This document shows, piece by piece, positions 8,445 to 17,544 of a stretch of 64,000 nucleotides of DNA. A model generated the notes under the pieces. That model was given only the letters and a program-made list of their open reading frames with translations, did no database searches and had not been told where the DNA came from. Where the stretch lies: positions 3,658,001 to 3,722,000 of the forward strand of contig NZ_CP067041.1 in NCBI RefSeq assembly GCF_016599855.1, written 5' to 3'. Positions within the stretch are counted from its first letter, which is position 1. The number at the start of each line of letters is the position of its first letter. The DNA comes from Bradyrhizobium diazoefficiens. Its GTDB lineage: Bacteria; Pseudomonadota; Alphaproteobacteria; Rhizobiales; Xanthobacteraceae. The position numbers and the translations under genes were made by a program.

Positions 8445-9332
8445 ATGATTGCCAAGTCCGGGCCCAAAGCGGCGGCACCAGAGCCGAACGCCGCCGCAAA
8501 GCTGCACGCCCCGCTGGCGCGGCTGCTGCGCCCGCTCGTGCGGCTCTGTATCCGCAGCGGCATGACCTTTCCGGCATTGGCACAGCTGCTGCGCGAGCTC
8601 TTCGTCAATGTCGCCGAGCATGATTTCGCACTTGAAGACAAAGAGCAGACCGACAGCCGCGTCAGCCTGCTCACCGGAATCCACCGCAAGGAGGTGGCGC
8701 GGCTGCGCGGGGCGGGCGCGCCGGTGCACGAGGCGCCGGCGGCCCTGTCGCTGACCAGCGCGGTGATCGCGCGCTGGCTTGCCGCGCCCGAGTTCACCGA
8801 TGCGAGAGGCGAGCCGCTGGCCCTGCCGCGCACGGCCGAAGGCGATGCGCCGTCATTCGAGCAACTCGTCGCCTCCGTCACCAAGGACGTGCGCCCGCGT
8901 GCGGTGCTCGACGAATGGGTCGACCGCAAACTCGTCACCATCAACGCCGCCGACGAGATCGAGCTGCTGGAGGCGGCTTTCGTCCCGAGCGGTGCGGACG
9001 ACAGCAAATGGCATTATCTTGGCCGCAATCTGCACGACCATATCGCGGCCGCCGCCGAAAACGTGTCGGGGCCGGCGCCGCGTTTCCTCGAACGGGCGGT
9101 GCACTACAACAACATCTCGCCAAAACTTGCCAAGCGCCTCGAGGCACGCTCGCGCGAGCTCGCGATGGACGCGCTGAAGACGGCCAACCGCGAGGCCAAT
9201 CGCGCGCTCGCCAAGGACAAGGGCGGCGACGCCCGCTGGAATTTCGGCATCTACATCTACAGCGAAGACGCCGATGAGGAGAGCAAGAAGGAAGCGGGCC
9301 AGGACGGCGGCAAGCAGGATAGCTCCTCATGA
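8445..9332 (+). CDS. DUF6502 family protein
   Basis: This encodes 295 residues, mainly helical, matching my recollection of the DUF6502 family: a helix-turn-helix-like N-terminal region (LVRLCIRSGMTFPALAQLLRELFV), then the conserved VSLLTGIHRKEVARLR, and an Asp/Glu/Lys-rich C-terminal end. Proteins of this family have no firmly known biochemical role; the N-terminal part suggests DNA binding. Its stop overlaps the start of the DUF5666 gene (ATGA, 9329-9332), so the two are translationally coupled and probably work together. Two palindromes lie just upstream and could be its own operator. Confidence 0.75.
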   Translation: MIAKSGPKAAAPEPNAAAKLHAPLARLLRPLVRLCIRSGMTFPALAQLLRELFVNVAEHDFALEDKEQTDSRVSLLTGIHRKEVARLRGAGAPVHEAPAALSLTSAVIARWLAAPEFTDARGEPLALPRTAEGDAPSFEQLVASVTKDVRPRAVLDEWVDRKLVTINAADEIELLEAAFVPSGADDSKWHYLGRNLHDHIAAAAENVSGPAPRFLERAVHYNNISPKLAKRLEARSRELAMDALKTANREANRALAKDKGGDARWNFGIYIYSEDADEESKKEAGQDGGKQDSSS

Positions 9333-10519
9333 GCCGACCGCCGCTGATCTCCCGTCGTCTGTTGCTCACCGGATTCTGGCTCGCCGGAACTGCGCTTGCG
9401 CATGCGCAGGTCAAGCGCGGCACCGATCAAGGCATCGGCGGCACCGGGATCAGGCGCGGCGATGATCACGGCATCGGCGGCACCGGCATCGTCGGCGTGA
9501 TCCAGCGTTTCGGCAGCATCTACGTCAATGGCGAGCGCGTCACCTATGCGAGCGACGTGCCGGTGCGCATCGACGGTAAGGCCGCAAGCCCGAAGGCGCT
9601 ACGCATCGGCCAGCTCGCGCGCGTGGTCGCGACGCGGCAGGCCGACCGCACCCTTGTCACCCGCAACATCGCGATCGCGAGCGAGGTCTCCGGCCCGATC
9701 GAGCAGGTCAAGGGCAACGAGTTGACCGTGCTCGGCCAGAAGATCGTCGCGGGCAGCAAAGAGAGCAAGCTCGGTGTGGGCACGCAGGTGGCTGTCTATG
9801 GGCTGCGCCGGACCGACGGCGTGATCGTCGCGAGTCTGGTCGAGCCGCGCAACGACGCGGTTGAACGCGTCACAGGTCTGGTCGAGCGCGGGCCCGACGG
9901 CCTACATATTGGCGGGTTGAAGTTGAACGGCGTCGATCCCTTGCTCGTCGGCCAGCGTGTCCAGATCGAGGGCAGCACGAGCCGGGGCGCGATGCAGGCC
10001 GCGCATACGCGCATCGACGATTTCTCGGATCTGGTCGGTGCGAGCCGCCTGTCGATCGAGGCCTACGTGCAGCGCGCGGGCTCTAGCCTCCGGCTCGGCT
10101 CGGGACTCGTTGCGCGCGACAGCTCGCGCTTCGGGCCAGCGGCGGGCGAAGCGCGCATGGTGGTGAACGGCGTGTTCGATCGCTCGCGTGGCCTGCAGGT
10201 CGAGTCGACCCGGGCAATTGGGCCGGGACCGGGCGCACCGCCGTCCGGCGGCGGCAATCCCGGCCGGTCGCCCGGCGGTTCGATCATGCATCCCGATCGC
10301 GGCACGCCGAGCCCCGGCAACAGTCAGCCCGGAACGCAGCCGGGTGGGCCTGGATCTGGTCCCAGTGGCAATCCCGGCGCTGCGCCGTCCGGGCCAGGTG
10401 GCCCGTCAGGCCCCGGCGGTTTTGGCGGGCCCGGTGGAGGCCCGATGGGTCCTGGTGGCGGAATGGGTGGTGGTGGCTTCGGAGGTCCCGGCGGCGGTAT
10501 GGGTGGCGGCCGGCGCTAG
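9329..10519 (+). CDS. DUF5666 domain-containing secreted protein with Gly/Pro-rich tail
   Basis: This encodes 396 residues with a signal peptide (LLLTGFWLAGTALAHAQ), then a duplicated GIGGTGI element, then about four repeats of a small beta-barrel-like unit with the pattern typical of DUF5666 (VIQRFGSIYVNGERV, LRIGQLARVVA, VEGSTSRG-like). Residues from about 300 to the end are almost entirely Gly, Pro and Ser with runs of GGxGGPGG, a disordered tail. It is coupled to the upstream DUF6502 gene, so export or envelope-associated function under that protein's control is plausible. No catalytic residues are evident. Confidence 0.75.
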   Translation: MSRPPLISRRLLLTGFWLAGTALAHAQVKRGTDQGIGGTGIRRGDDHGIGGTGIVGVIQRFGSIYVNGERVTYASDVPVRIDGKAASPKALRIGQLARVVATRQADRTLVTRNIAIASEVSGPIEQVKGNELTVLGQKIVAGSKESKLGVGTQVAVYGLRRTDGVIVASLVEPRNDAVERVTGLVERGPDGLHIGGLKLNGVDPLLVGQRVQIEGSTSRGAMQAAHTRIDDFSDLVGASRLSIEAYVQRAGSSLRLGSGLVARDSSRFGPAAGEARMVVNGVFDRSRGLQVESTRAIGPGPGAPPSGGGNPGRSPGGSIMHPDRGTPSPGNSQPGTQPGGPGSGPSGNPGAAPSGPGGPSGPGGFGGPGGGPMGPGGGMGGGGFGGPGGGMGGGRR

Positions 10520-10551
10520 GGATCGAATATCTAGAAGCGCAGGAAGCGTGC

Positions 10552-11916
10552 TTAGCCCGCGCTCAGCCGCACGCCGGCGCGCAAGAACTTCTGCGGATCG
10601 ACGGCTTCGCCATCGATGCGGGTTTCGTAGTGCAGATGCGGACCGGTCGAACGGCCGGTCGAGCCGACGAGACCGATGACCTGGCCGATTTTCACGATCT
10701 CGCCGACCTTGACGTTGATCTCGGAGAGATGGCCGTAGCGGGTCGACAGCCCGTTGCCGTGATCGACCTCGACCATGCGGCCGTAACCACCGGACCAGCC
10801 GGCCGAGACCACCTTGCCGTTGGCCGTGACGCGCGCGGGATCGCCGGTCGCGGCGCGAAAGTCGAGACCGGTGTGCATCGCGGGACGGCCGAGGAAGGGA
10901 TCGCTGCGAACGCCGAAGCCGGAGGTGAATTCGACCTCACCGACGACAGGCTTGCGATAGGGCACCTGCGCCAGCGTGCGGTTGAGCCGGTCCATTTCGG
11001 CGCGGGTGACGTTGATGCGGTAGAGCTGCTTCTCGAAGGGGCCGGCATTCGCGGCGAGCTTCACCGGCACGAACGGACCGCCCATCGCGGTGCGCGGCAC
11101 GGCCGCCTCGAGACTGGCGATGTTCAAGCCGAGGTCGCTGACCACGCCGCGCACCCGCCGCATGCGCGAATCCATGCCTTCCTCGACGGCGTTGAGCGCT
11201 GCGATCTGGCGGCGCTCAACCTGATCGAGCGAGCTCGTGAGCCGGACCAGGACGTTGTCAAAGCCCTGATTCCTGGCGAATTGATTGGCGGGTTGGGCCA
11301 TCACGGTTGGGGCGCGCGATTCGAGCCGCGCCTCGCGGTCGGGCGGCGCCACGAAGATCACGGTGTCGCTGATCGGTGACGGTTTTGGCGTGCCTTGCGA
11401 CGTCTGCGCCGAATCGCCGCGCTGCGGCGCTGCGCGGGGAATCGATCCGGTGATATCAGGCATGGCGCCGAGCGCCGTGGCCCGGGACTCCAGCGCCGTC
11501 TGACGCTTCATGATCTGGTCGAGCTTCTGGTCGAACTGCTCCTGGTCGAGCAGCTGCCGGCTGGTCGTGCGATCGACCCTGGCGCGCAGCTCGGCGATGC
11601 GGTCTTCATAGGCGTACTGCATCTCGGCCTGGCGCGCGATCAGCCGGGTCAGGACGTCGTCGCGGAAGGCGAAATAGGTGGCGGTTGCCGCCGACCACAG
11701 CCCGAGCAGAACGACGGTGCCGACCACGATCCAAAACACCACCGGCCCGAAGCGAACCTGCTTGCCGTGATGGAGGATGGTGTAGGCGTCGTCAGTATCG
11801 GGAAGGGGAATAGCGGCTACCGCCGCCGCAGTGGCTGGACGGCGATGGAAGGCCCGTCCGTGGTCGTGCGGCTGATGTTGCGGGTACTGCGAATATTGGG
11901 CAGAACTTTTCGACAT
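10552..11916 (-). CDS. M23 family (LytM-type) metallopeptidase, membrane anchored
   Basis: This encodes 454 residues: a cytoplasmic His/Gln-rich start, one transmembrane helix near residues 57-82 (FGPVVFWIVVGTVVLLGLWS), a periplasmic coiled coil (about 85-150), a middle linker, and a C-terminal LytM domain. The zinc ligands are visible in HTGLDF and PHLHYE, with the GHLSEI strand between them, so the site looks intact. It would cleave peptide cross-links in peptidoglycan. The ATG at 11916 is preferred to the in-frame GTG at 11922 because GGGAG lies six bases upstream of it. It belongs to the family with EnvC/NlpD-like or ShyA-like members. Confidence 0.88.
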   Translation of the reverse strand: MSKSSAQYSQYPQHQPHDHGRAFHRRPATAAAVAAIPLPDTDDAYTILHHGKQVRFGPVVFWIVVGTVVLLGLWSAATATYFAFRDDVLTRLIARQAEMQYAYEDRIAELRARVDRTTSRQLLDQEQFDQKLDQIMKRQTALESRATALGAMPDITGSIPRAAPQRGDSAQTSQGTPKPSPISDTVIFVAPPDREARLESRAPTVMAQPANQFARNQGFDNVLVRLTSSLDQVERRQIAALNAVEEGMDSRMRRVRGVVSDLGLNIASLEAAVPRTAMGGPFVPVKLAANAGPFEKQLYRINVTRAEMDRLNRTLAQVPYRKPVVGEVEFTSGFGVRSDPFLGRPAMHTGLDFRAATGDPARVTANGKVVSAGWSGGYGRMVEVDHGNGLSTRYGHLSEINVKVGEIVKIGQVIGLVGSTGRSTGPHLHYETRIDGEAVDPQKFLRAGVRLSAG

Positions 11917-12027
11917 CGGCACTCCCGCGCCGGTCGGAACGGTTCCTTGCGGCCTAATTGCCGCGGCAATCTGGGCCAGTCATGGTTAATTTTCTGGAAA
12001 TGGGAACGCTCGATTTTAACGGGCTGG

Positions 12028-12729
12028 TTAAAGACTTCTTGCCGCTGCCAGCACCTCGTCGGCATGGCCATCAACCCGGACGTTGCGCCAGATCCTGGCC
12101 ACTTTGCCGTCGGCCCCGATCAACACCGTGGTGCGAAGAATCCCGAGAAAACGCTTGCCGTACATCGATTTTTCGCCCCAGGCGCCATAGGCCTCCAGCA
12201 TCTCGTGCTGCTCGTCCGAGATCAACGGGATGCCGAGGCTGTGCTTGTCGCGGAACTTCTCCTGGGCCTTTAATGGATCGGCCGAAATGCCCAGCACGGC
12301 GGTGCCGGCAGACGTGAAGGCATCCTTGAGTCGTGTGAAGTCGATCGCCTCGCGGGTGCAGCCCGGAGTATCGGCGCGGGGATAGAAGAACAGGACCAGC
12401 TTCCGGCCGGCATAATCTGCCGAGGTGACCACATGGCCGCCGTCGCGGGGCAGGCGGAACGCGGGGGCCTTCTGGCTCTCGGTCAGAGCGGATTTGGCGC
12501 CGGACGCCGGCACGGCGGGGTTGGACGCCTTTTTAGAAGATTTTAACTGTTTCGATGCGGCCTTATGCGATGTTGTCTTTGCGCCTGTCTTGCTTGATTT
12601 GCCGGCCGATGCCGGCTGTGTTTTCGCGCTGCGCGTTTGCGTCGATGCCCGTATTTTCATGGGCTTGTTTTTAGCGGTCGGACTGCCGGAGGGCGCGTTG
12701 GACGATTTCTTTCGGGATTTCTTGGACAT
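12028..12729 (-). CDS. bcp: peroxiredoxin (Bcp/PrxQ type) with Lys/Ala/Ser-rich N-terminal extension
   Basis: This encodes 233 residues. Residues 1-80 are a low-complexity basic tail rich in Lys, Ser and Ala; residues about 85-233 are a thioredoxin-fold peroxiredoxin with the peroxidatic cysteine in FFYPRADTPGCTREAIDF. The usual resolving cysteine five residues further on is absent, so a 1-Cys mechanism using an external thiol is likely. It would reduce hydroperoxides in the cytoplasm. The ATG at 12729 is chosen because AAGGAAGG lies just upstream; the frame stays open for 138 codons further up but that part is low-quality and unlike the family. Confidence 0.88.
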   Translation of the reverse strand: MSKKSRKKSSNAPSGSPTAKNKPMKIRASTQTRSAKTQPASAGKSSKTGAKTTSHKAASKQLKSSKKASNPAVPASGAKSALTESQKAPAFRLPRDGGHVVTSADYAGRKLVLFFYPRADTPGCTREAIDFTRLKDAFTSAGTAVLGISADPLKAQEKFRDKHSLGIPLISDEQHEMLEAYGAWGEKSMYGKRFLGILRTTVLIGADGKVARIWRNVRVDGHADEVLAAARSL

Positions 12730-13020
12730 ACGCCTTCCTTTCGTCGCTTTCGGCGGGTCAACCAAAGCGGTATTGCAGCTCTCGTCCGGTGTGCCGGATT
12801 CGCGCCCTCGGCTGGGCAAGTTTGGCGGCGACGGAGTATGGTTACAAGGAATTCCACGCACCACCCCACTGCTCGTTGAACGCGCTCCCGGGGCGAAATG
12901 ACGAACAGCAGGAACATTCGAGGTATGGCGGCAATGCCGGGGCGGGGAGCATCGATCCCTGTCGACGGCTGCGGTCCCGGCGGCGCTCAATCCAACGACG
13001 GGCGCCTGTATCGAGAGGCA

Positions 13021-16000
13021 ATGGCAAGGAATACGTCGCCCCAGGATCATAATCGGGATTTCGGTCGGAACGGCGGCCATCAGGAGCAGCCGCAATGGAA
13101 CGAGGCCGACTGGGATCAAGATCAGGAGGAGGAGGCGGGTCATCGCGCTCGTCGCCTGTTGTCGCGTTCCAGCTCACGCTTTCGCTTCGGTGACGGCCTC
13201 TCGGCGCTTCGGCGCGCGCTGCCGGGCGGACGCTGGCTTCGCCGGATGTCCATCGTCCTCGGCGCCTTGATCATCATCTTCGTTGGCTGCTTTGGCGCGC
13301 TGTGGTGGCGGCTCGGCGCCGGCCCCATCAATGTCGACGTGGCCACGCCCTGGCTAGCCGCCGCGATCGAGGACAATATCGGCCACGGCAACACCGTGGA
13401 GGTTGGTGGTACGCAGATCGAGCGCGCCGGGCGGATCCGGATTGCCGTGCGCATCCGCGACATCATCGTTCGCGATCACGACCATGCCATTGTCGCCAGC
13501 GCACCGAAGGCCGAGGTGAGGCTGTCGGGAGTCGCACTTCTCAGCGGGCATCTACGCGCGGAAAGCCTGAACCTCGTCGATGCCGAGCTTGCGATCCGGA
13601 TCGCACCTGATGGGACCGTCACGGTGTCCGCCGGCGATACGGCGAAACCGCTCGCAACCGGCGTCGCGTCCAAGAAGGAAGCGGGCCTGCCGCCGACATT
13701 CCCGCGTAATGGCGTCCCGCCGCCGCCGTTCGGGATGGCGCCGGCAACCCCCGACGCGCCCTCTCAGGCCGCGCCTCAACCCACTGCGCAGAACGGAATC
13801 CTTCAGGGCCTCGACTGGCTCGACAGCTTGAGCATGACCGGCCTCGACGGCCAGAACCTCAACGAGATCGGTCTCAAGAACGGCAATTTGATTGTCGACG
13901 ACCAGCAGCGCGGCAGCAAATGGACGTTTGAGAACATCACGCTCAGCCTGCGCCGGCCGAGCCATGGCGGTGTCACGCTCAGCCTGGGCGAGGAGGGCGC
14001 GCACCCCTGGTCGCTACGCGCCACGATCGGCCCCGCGGAGAATGGTGTGCGTTCGCTTGATATCCGCGCCGATAGGGTCTCGACCTCCAACATCCTGCTG
14101 GCGCTGCGGGTGAAGGACCTGACCTATACGGCCGATCTGCCTCTGACCGGCGAGATGAAGGGCGAGCTCGGCCGCGACGGCGTGCCGACATTCTTCCGCG
14201 GCAAGGTCACGGTCGGCGCGGGCAATATCATCGACACCGATACGCCCGACTATCCGATGGCGATCGACTCGGCCGAAATCAACGTCGAATGGGATGCGGG
14301 ACGGCGGGTGCTGGTCGCGCCGTTCAAGATTCTCTCGGGCGCCAATCGCCTGACGCTGCTGGCTCATCTCGAGCCGCCAAACGGCACCACCAACGACTGG
14401 CAGCTCGGCTTCAGCGGCGGTTCGATCCTGCTCGGCGGCATCGACAACGAGCCGCCACTCGTCTTCAACCGCATCGCGATCGGCTTCCGCTTCGATACCG
14501 ATCACAAGCGCATGCTGCTGACGCAGGCCGATATCAGCAACGGCGAGATCGGTGTCGCCGGCACCGGCGCGATCGACTATTCAGGCGAACCGCGCCTGAC
14601 CCTCGGCTTTGCGGGAACGCCGATGTCGGCCTCTGCGCTGAAGCGGATGTGGCCGACGCTGGTCGTGCCGGAGTTGCGCCAGTGGGTGATCGAGCGGATC
14701 GAGCGCGGCACGCTCCAGCGGATCGAGGTCGGCATCAATTCGCCGACGCGCAACCTTCCGCGCAAGGGGCCGCCCATTCCCGATGACGGCCTGTCGGTCA
14801 ACATCGTGGCGAGCGGCGTCGCGGTCCGGCCCGTGGATGGCATGCCGGTGGTGCATGATGCTGACCTCAAGGCGCACGTGACCGGACGCACGGCTACCGT
14901 GAATATCGGCCAAGGCATTGCCGACACGCCCGCGGGCCGCAAGATCACGATCTCGGATTTCATCTTCGAGGTGCCTGATATGGCGCCCAAGCCGTCGCCC
15001 TCGCGGACCCGATTCCGCGTCGAGGGCCCGGTGCCAGCGGCAGCCGAAATGCTATCCAATGATCGCCTCAGCGACCTGTCGTCGACCGTGGTCGATCCCA
15101 ACACCAGCAAGGGCACCTTCACGGCCAACATCCAGCTTGCTCTGCCGGTCAAGGGCGAACTGACCAAGGCGGACACGGTCTATGCCGTCACCGCCGATCT
15201 GAACGGCTTTGCCGCCGACAAGCTGGTGATGAACCAGAAGCTCGAGGCCAACAATCTCAAGATCGTCGCCAACAACCAGGGCTATCAGGTCAAGGGCGAC
15301 GTCAAGATCAACGGGCAGGCGGCCTCGCTCGACTACCGCAAGGCGACCGACGGTGACGCGGACGTCAAATTGCAGACGACACTGGACGACGCCGGCCGTG
15401 CCCGCCTGGGCTTCGACCTCAGTCCGGCCGTGAGCGGGTCGGTACCGATCAAGTTGTCGGGCAAGATTGCCGGCGGTCCTGACGCAACGACGAAGCTCGG
15501 CATCGAGGCCGACCTGACCTCGGTGAAACTCGACAACATCCTCCCCGGCTGGGTCAAGCTGCCGGGCAAATCGAGCAAGGCGACATTCAAGGTGGTGCCG
15601 ACGGCACAATCAACGCGGCTCGAGGACATCGTCGTCGAGGGCGGCGGCGCCTCGATCAAGGGCTCGCTGGAAGTGGATCCGAACGGCGATCTCATGAACG
15701 CGAACTTCCCGATCTACGCGCCGTCGGACGGCGACAAGACGTCGTTGAAGGTCGAGCGCGGTCAGGATGGCGTTGTCAGGGGCACCATGCGCGGCGACGT
15801 CTTCGACGGCCGCGGCTTCCTGAAGTCGGCGATCTCAGGGAATTCAAAGGACGACAGCAAGAGCAAGCTGAAGAACGTCGATTTCGACATGGACGTGAAG
15901 CTCGGCACGGTCGCCGGCTTCAACGGCGAGGCAATGCGCAGCGTCGATGCCAAGATGTCGAAGCGCAGCGGCGCCATCAAGGCGTTCTCGCTGAGCGGCA

Positions 16001-16740
16001 GGATCGGTCAGAACACCCCGGTGGCCGCCGACTTACGCGGCGGGCGCGCGCAGGGCAGCCGCGAGGTGATCTATCTCCAGACCAATGATGCCGGATCGCT
16101 ACTGAAGTTCACCGACACCTACACCAAGGCGGTCGGCGGCCAGATGGTGGTGGCGATGGAGCCGCCCGCAGCCGATGCTTCGGTGCCCAGGGAAGGCCTC
16201 GTCAACGTGCGCGATTTCACGGTGAAGGGCGAGGCACAGCTCGATCGGGTTGCTGCGGGCGCACCCAACGGAGCTGGGAGCGGGGTCTCCTTCAGTGCGT
16301 TACGCGCCGAATTCACGCGGCAGAACGGCGCGCTGACCATCCGCGATGGTGTGGTCAAGGGACCGATGATCGGCGCCACCATTGAGGGCTCGATCGACTA
16401 CGCCGGCAACCAGGTGTGCATGAGCGGCACGTTCGTGCCGATGTACGGTGTGAACAACATCTTCGGCCAGATTCCGCTGTTCGGCATCTTCCTCGGCGGC
16501 GGCAACAATGAGGGATTGATCGGGGTGACCTATGAGGTCGTCGGTACGCCGGACAAGCCGTCGATGCGCGTCAACCCCATTTCGGCGATGGCGCCGGGCC
16601 TGTTCCGCAAGATCTTCGAGTTCAACACCGGCAAGCAACAGAACTCGCCGATCGACGAGCTGCCGTCGTCGCAGTCCGGCGACAGCCCGACGGCATCGGC
16701 AAGAACGCTGTCGAACGGTTGCAGCCTCGCGCGGCGATAG
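13021..16740 (+). CDS. AsmA-like / DUF3971 domain inner-membrane protein
   Basis: This encodes about 1239 residues. After an acidic and basic cytoplasmic start, one transmembrane helix is seen (MSIVLGALIIIFVGCFGALWW), then a very long periplasmic part made of repeated beta strands with the DUF3971/AsmA-like layout, ending with the conserved C-terminal block (GVVKGPMIGATIEGSIDY and NIFGQIPLFGIFLGGGNNEG). Proteins of this class resemble the eukaryotic bridge-like lipid-transfer proteins and YhdP/TamB, and help move phospholipid or shape the outer membrane. The start at 13021 is preferred (GAGAGG upstream); the frame is open to 12898 but overlaps the divergent promoter region. Confidence 0.85.
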   Translation: MARNTSPQDHNRDFGRNGGHQEQPQWNEADWDQDQEEEAGHRARRLLSRSSSRFRFGDGLSALRRALPGGRWLRRMSIVLGALIIIFVGCFGALWWRLGAGPINVDVATPWLAAAIEDNIGHGNTVEVGGTQIERAGRIRIAVRIRDIIVRDHDHAIVASAPKAEVRLSGVALLSGHLRAESLNLVDAELAIRIAPDGTVTVSAGDTAKPLATGVASKKEAGLPPTFPRNGVPPPPFGMAPATPDAPSQAAPQPTAQNGILQGLDWLDSLSMTGLDGQNLNEIGLKNGNLIVDDQQRGSKWTFENITLSLRRPSHGGVTLSLGEEGAHPWSLRATIGPAENGVRSLDIRADRVSTSNILLALRVKDLTYTADLPLTGEMKGELGRDGVPTFFRGKVTVGAGNIIDTDTPDYPMAIDSAEINVEWDAGRRVLVAPFKILSGANRLTLLAHLEPPNGTTNDWQLGFSGGSILLGGIDNEPPLVFNRIAIGFRFDTDHKRMLLTQADISNGEIGVAGTGAIDYSGEPRLTLGFAGTPMSASALKRMWPTLVVPELRQWVIERIERGTLQRIEVGINSPTRNLPRKGPPIPDDGLSVNIVASGVAVRPVDGMPVVHDADLKAHVTGRTATVNIGQGIADTPAGRKITISDFIFEVPDMAPKPSPSRTRFRVEGPVPAAAEMLSNDRLSDLSSTVVDPNTSKGTFTANIQLALPVKGELTKADTVYAVTADLNGFAADKLVMNQKLEANNLKIVANNQGYQVKGDVKINGQAASLDYRKATDGDADVKLQTTLDDAGRARLGFDLSPAVSGSVPIKLSGKIAGGPDATTKLGIEADLTSVKLDNILPGWVKLPGKSSKATFKVVPTAQSTRLEDIVVEGGGASIKGSLEVDPNGDLMNANFPIYAPSDGDKTSLKVERGQDGVVRGTMRGDVFDGRGFLKSAISGNSKDDSKSKLKNVDFDMDVKLGTVAGFNGEAMRSVDAKMSKRSGAIKAFSLSGRIGQNTPVAADLRGGRAQGSREVIYLQTNDAGSLLKFTDTYTKAVGGQMVVAMEPPAADASVPREGLVNVRDFTVKGEAQLDRVAAGAPNGAGSGVSFSALRAEFTRQNGALTIRDGVVKGPMIGATIEGSIDYAGNQVCMSGTFVPMYGVNNIFGQIPLFGIFLGGGNNEGLIGVTYEVVGTPDKPSMRVNPISAMAPGLFRKIFEFNTGKQQNSPIDELPSSQSGDSPTASARTLSNGCSLARR

Positions 16741-16826
16741 TGAGCAGATTCGTCCACCGCATCATCATGCTTGGACTGCTCATGGCGGTGTTGGCCGTGA
16801 TCTGGAACGTGCTGGGCCCGCGATAG
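16740..16826 (+). CDS. possible 28-residue single-pass membrane microprotein
   Basis: A GTG overlaps the TAG of the AsmA-like gene (TAGTG), and the frame gives a 28-residue peptide with a basic start and one hydrophobic helix (IIMLGLLMAVLAVIWNVLG). The stop-start overlap would allow translational coupling. No separate ribosome-binding site is visible, and the length is at the limit of what composition can support. It may be a real accessory peptide of the large envelope protein or simply chance. Confidence 0.35.
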   Translation: MSRFVHRIIMLGLLMAVLAVIWNVLGPR

Positions 16827-16880
16827 AAAGCGGCGCACGCGATACCGCGAGCGCCGCTTTGTTTCATTAATGCGGCGTGA

Positions 16881-17327
16881 TCAGCGCCGCGCGAAGGCGC
16901 CGCCCGGTGCATCGCTCTCCTTGCCGATCACCGCATCGACGCTGACCGGGCCGCCGCCCGCTGCCGAGAGATAGAGGCAGGCAAAGCAGAACAGGATCGC
17001 GGCGGTGCCGTTGTTGAGCAGCGGCAAGAAAACCGGCGGGCCTTCCTTGGAGACATGGAATACGTGGCCAAGGAAGTAGGCGAAGGCCATTTCGCCGGAG
17101 AGGATGAAGGCCGAGAGCCGGGTGAACAGTCCGATCATCAGTGCCGCGCCAAGCACGAGCTCAATCAGGCCGGCCGCCCAGATCAGCGGTGGAGGATTTG
17201 CGAACGCGGCCACCATCGGAATGTGGAAAAGCTTGGTCAAACCGTACTGGAACAGCAGCAGTGCAGTGACGAAGCGAAACAGGCTCAAGAGAATCGGCTG
17301 ATAGCGAGTGAGATAGGGAAAGTTCAT
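16881..17327 (-). CDS. DoxX family membrane protein
   Basis: This encodes 148 residues with four hydrophobic segments and the DoxX signature: RFVTALLLFQYGLTKLF near the start, then AAGLIELVLGAALMIGLFTR, and GEMAFAYFLGH. The family includes subunits of thiosulfate:quinone oxidoreductases and many stress-linked integral membrane proteins of unknown role. The ATG at 17327 is chosen for its GGAGGG ribosome-binding site nine bases upstream; an ATG at 17348 would overlap that site. It converges on the AsmA-like gene. Confidence 0.85.
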   Translation of the reverse strand: MNFPYLTRYQPILLSLFRFVTALLLFQYGLTKLFHIPMVAAFANPPPLIWAAGLIELVLGAALMIGLFTRLSAFILSGEMAFAYFLGHVFHVSKEGPPVFLPLLNNGTAAILFCFACLYLSAAGGGPVSVDAVIGKESDAPGGAFARR

Positions 17328-17544
17328 TGGTTCATGCCCTCCATCCAATGCTGCGACTAGGACCGCATTCGGTTCCGCGCTGCAAGCTGCGCCAGGTCAA
17401 TTCACGCTGACATTTTTGTCATGTCGAACAAAACACCGCAGGCTGTGATTTCAGCCGCGTGCAGTCCTCTTTTTTAGCATCTACGCGTCGTGCCGTCCGT
17501 AGTTCCCCAGTGACACGAATGAATTCAGGTTACCTCTGAGAAAC

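Noticed and set aside
12028..13143. 371-codon version of the peroxiredoxin
   Set aside because: The added 138 codons overlap the divergent promoter and the start of the AsmA-like gene and show no protein-like composition; a strong ribosome-binding site marks 12729.
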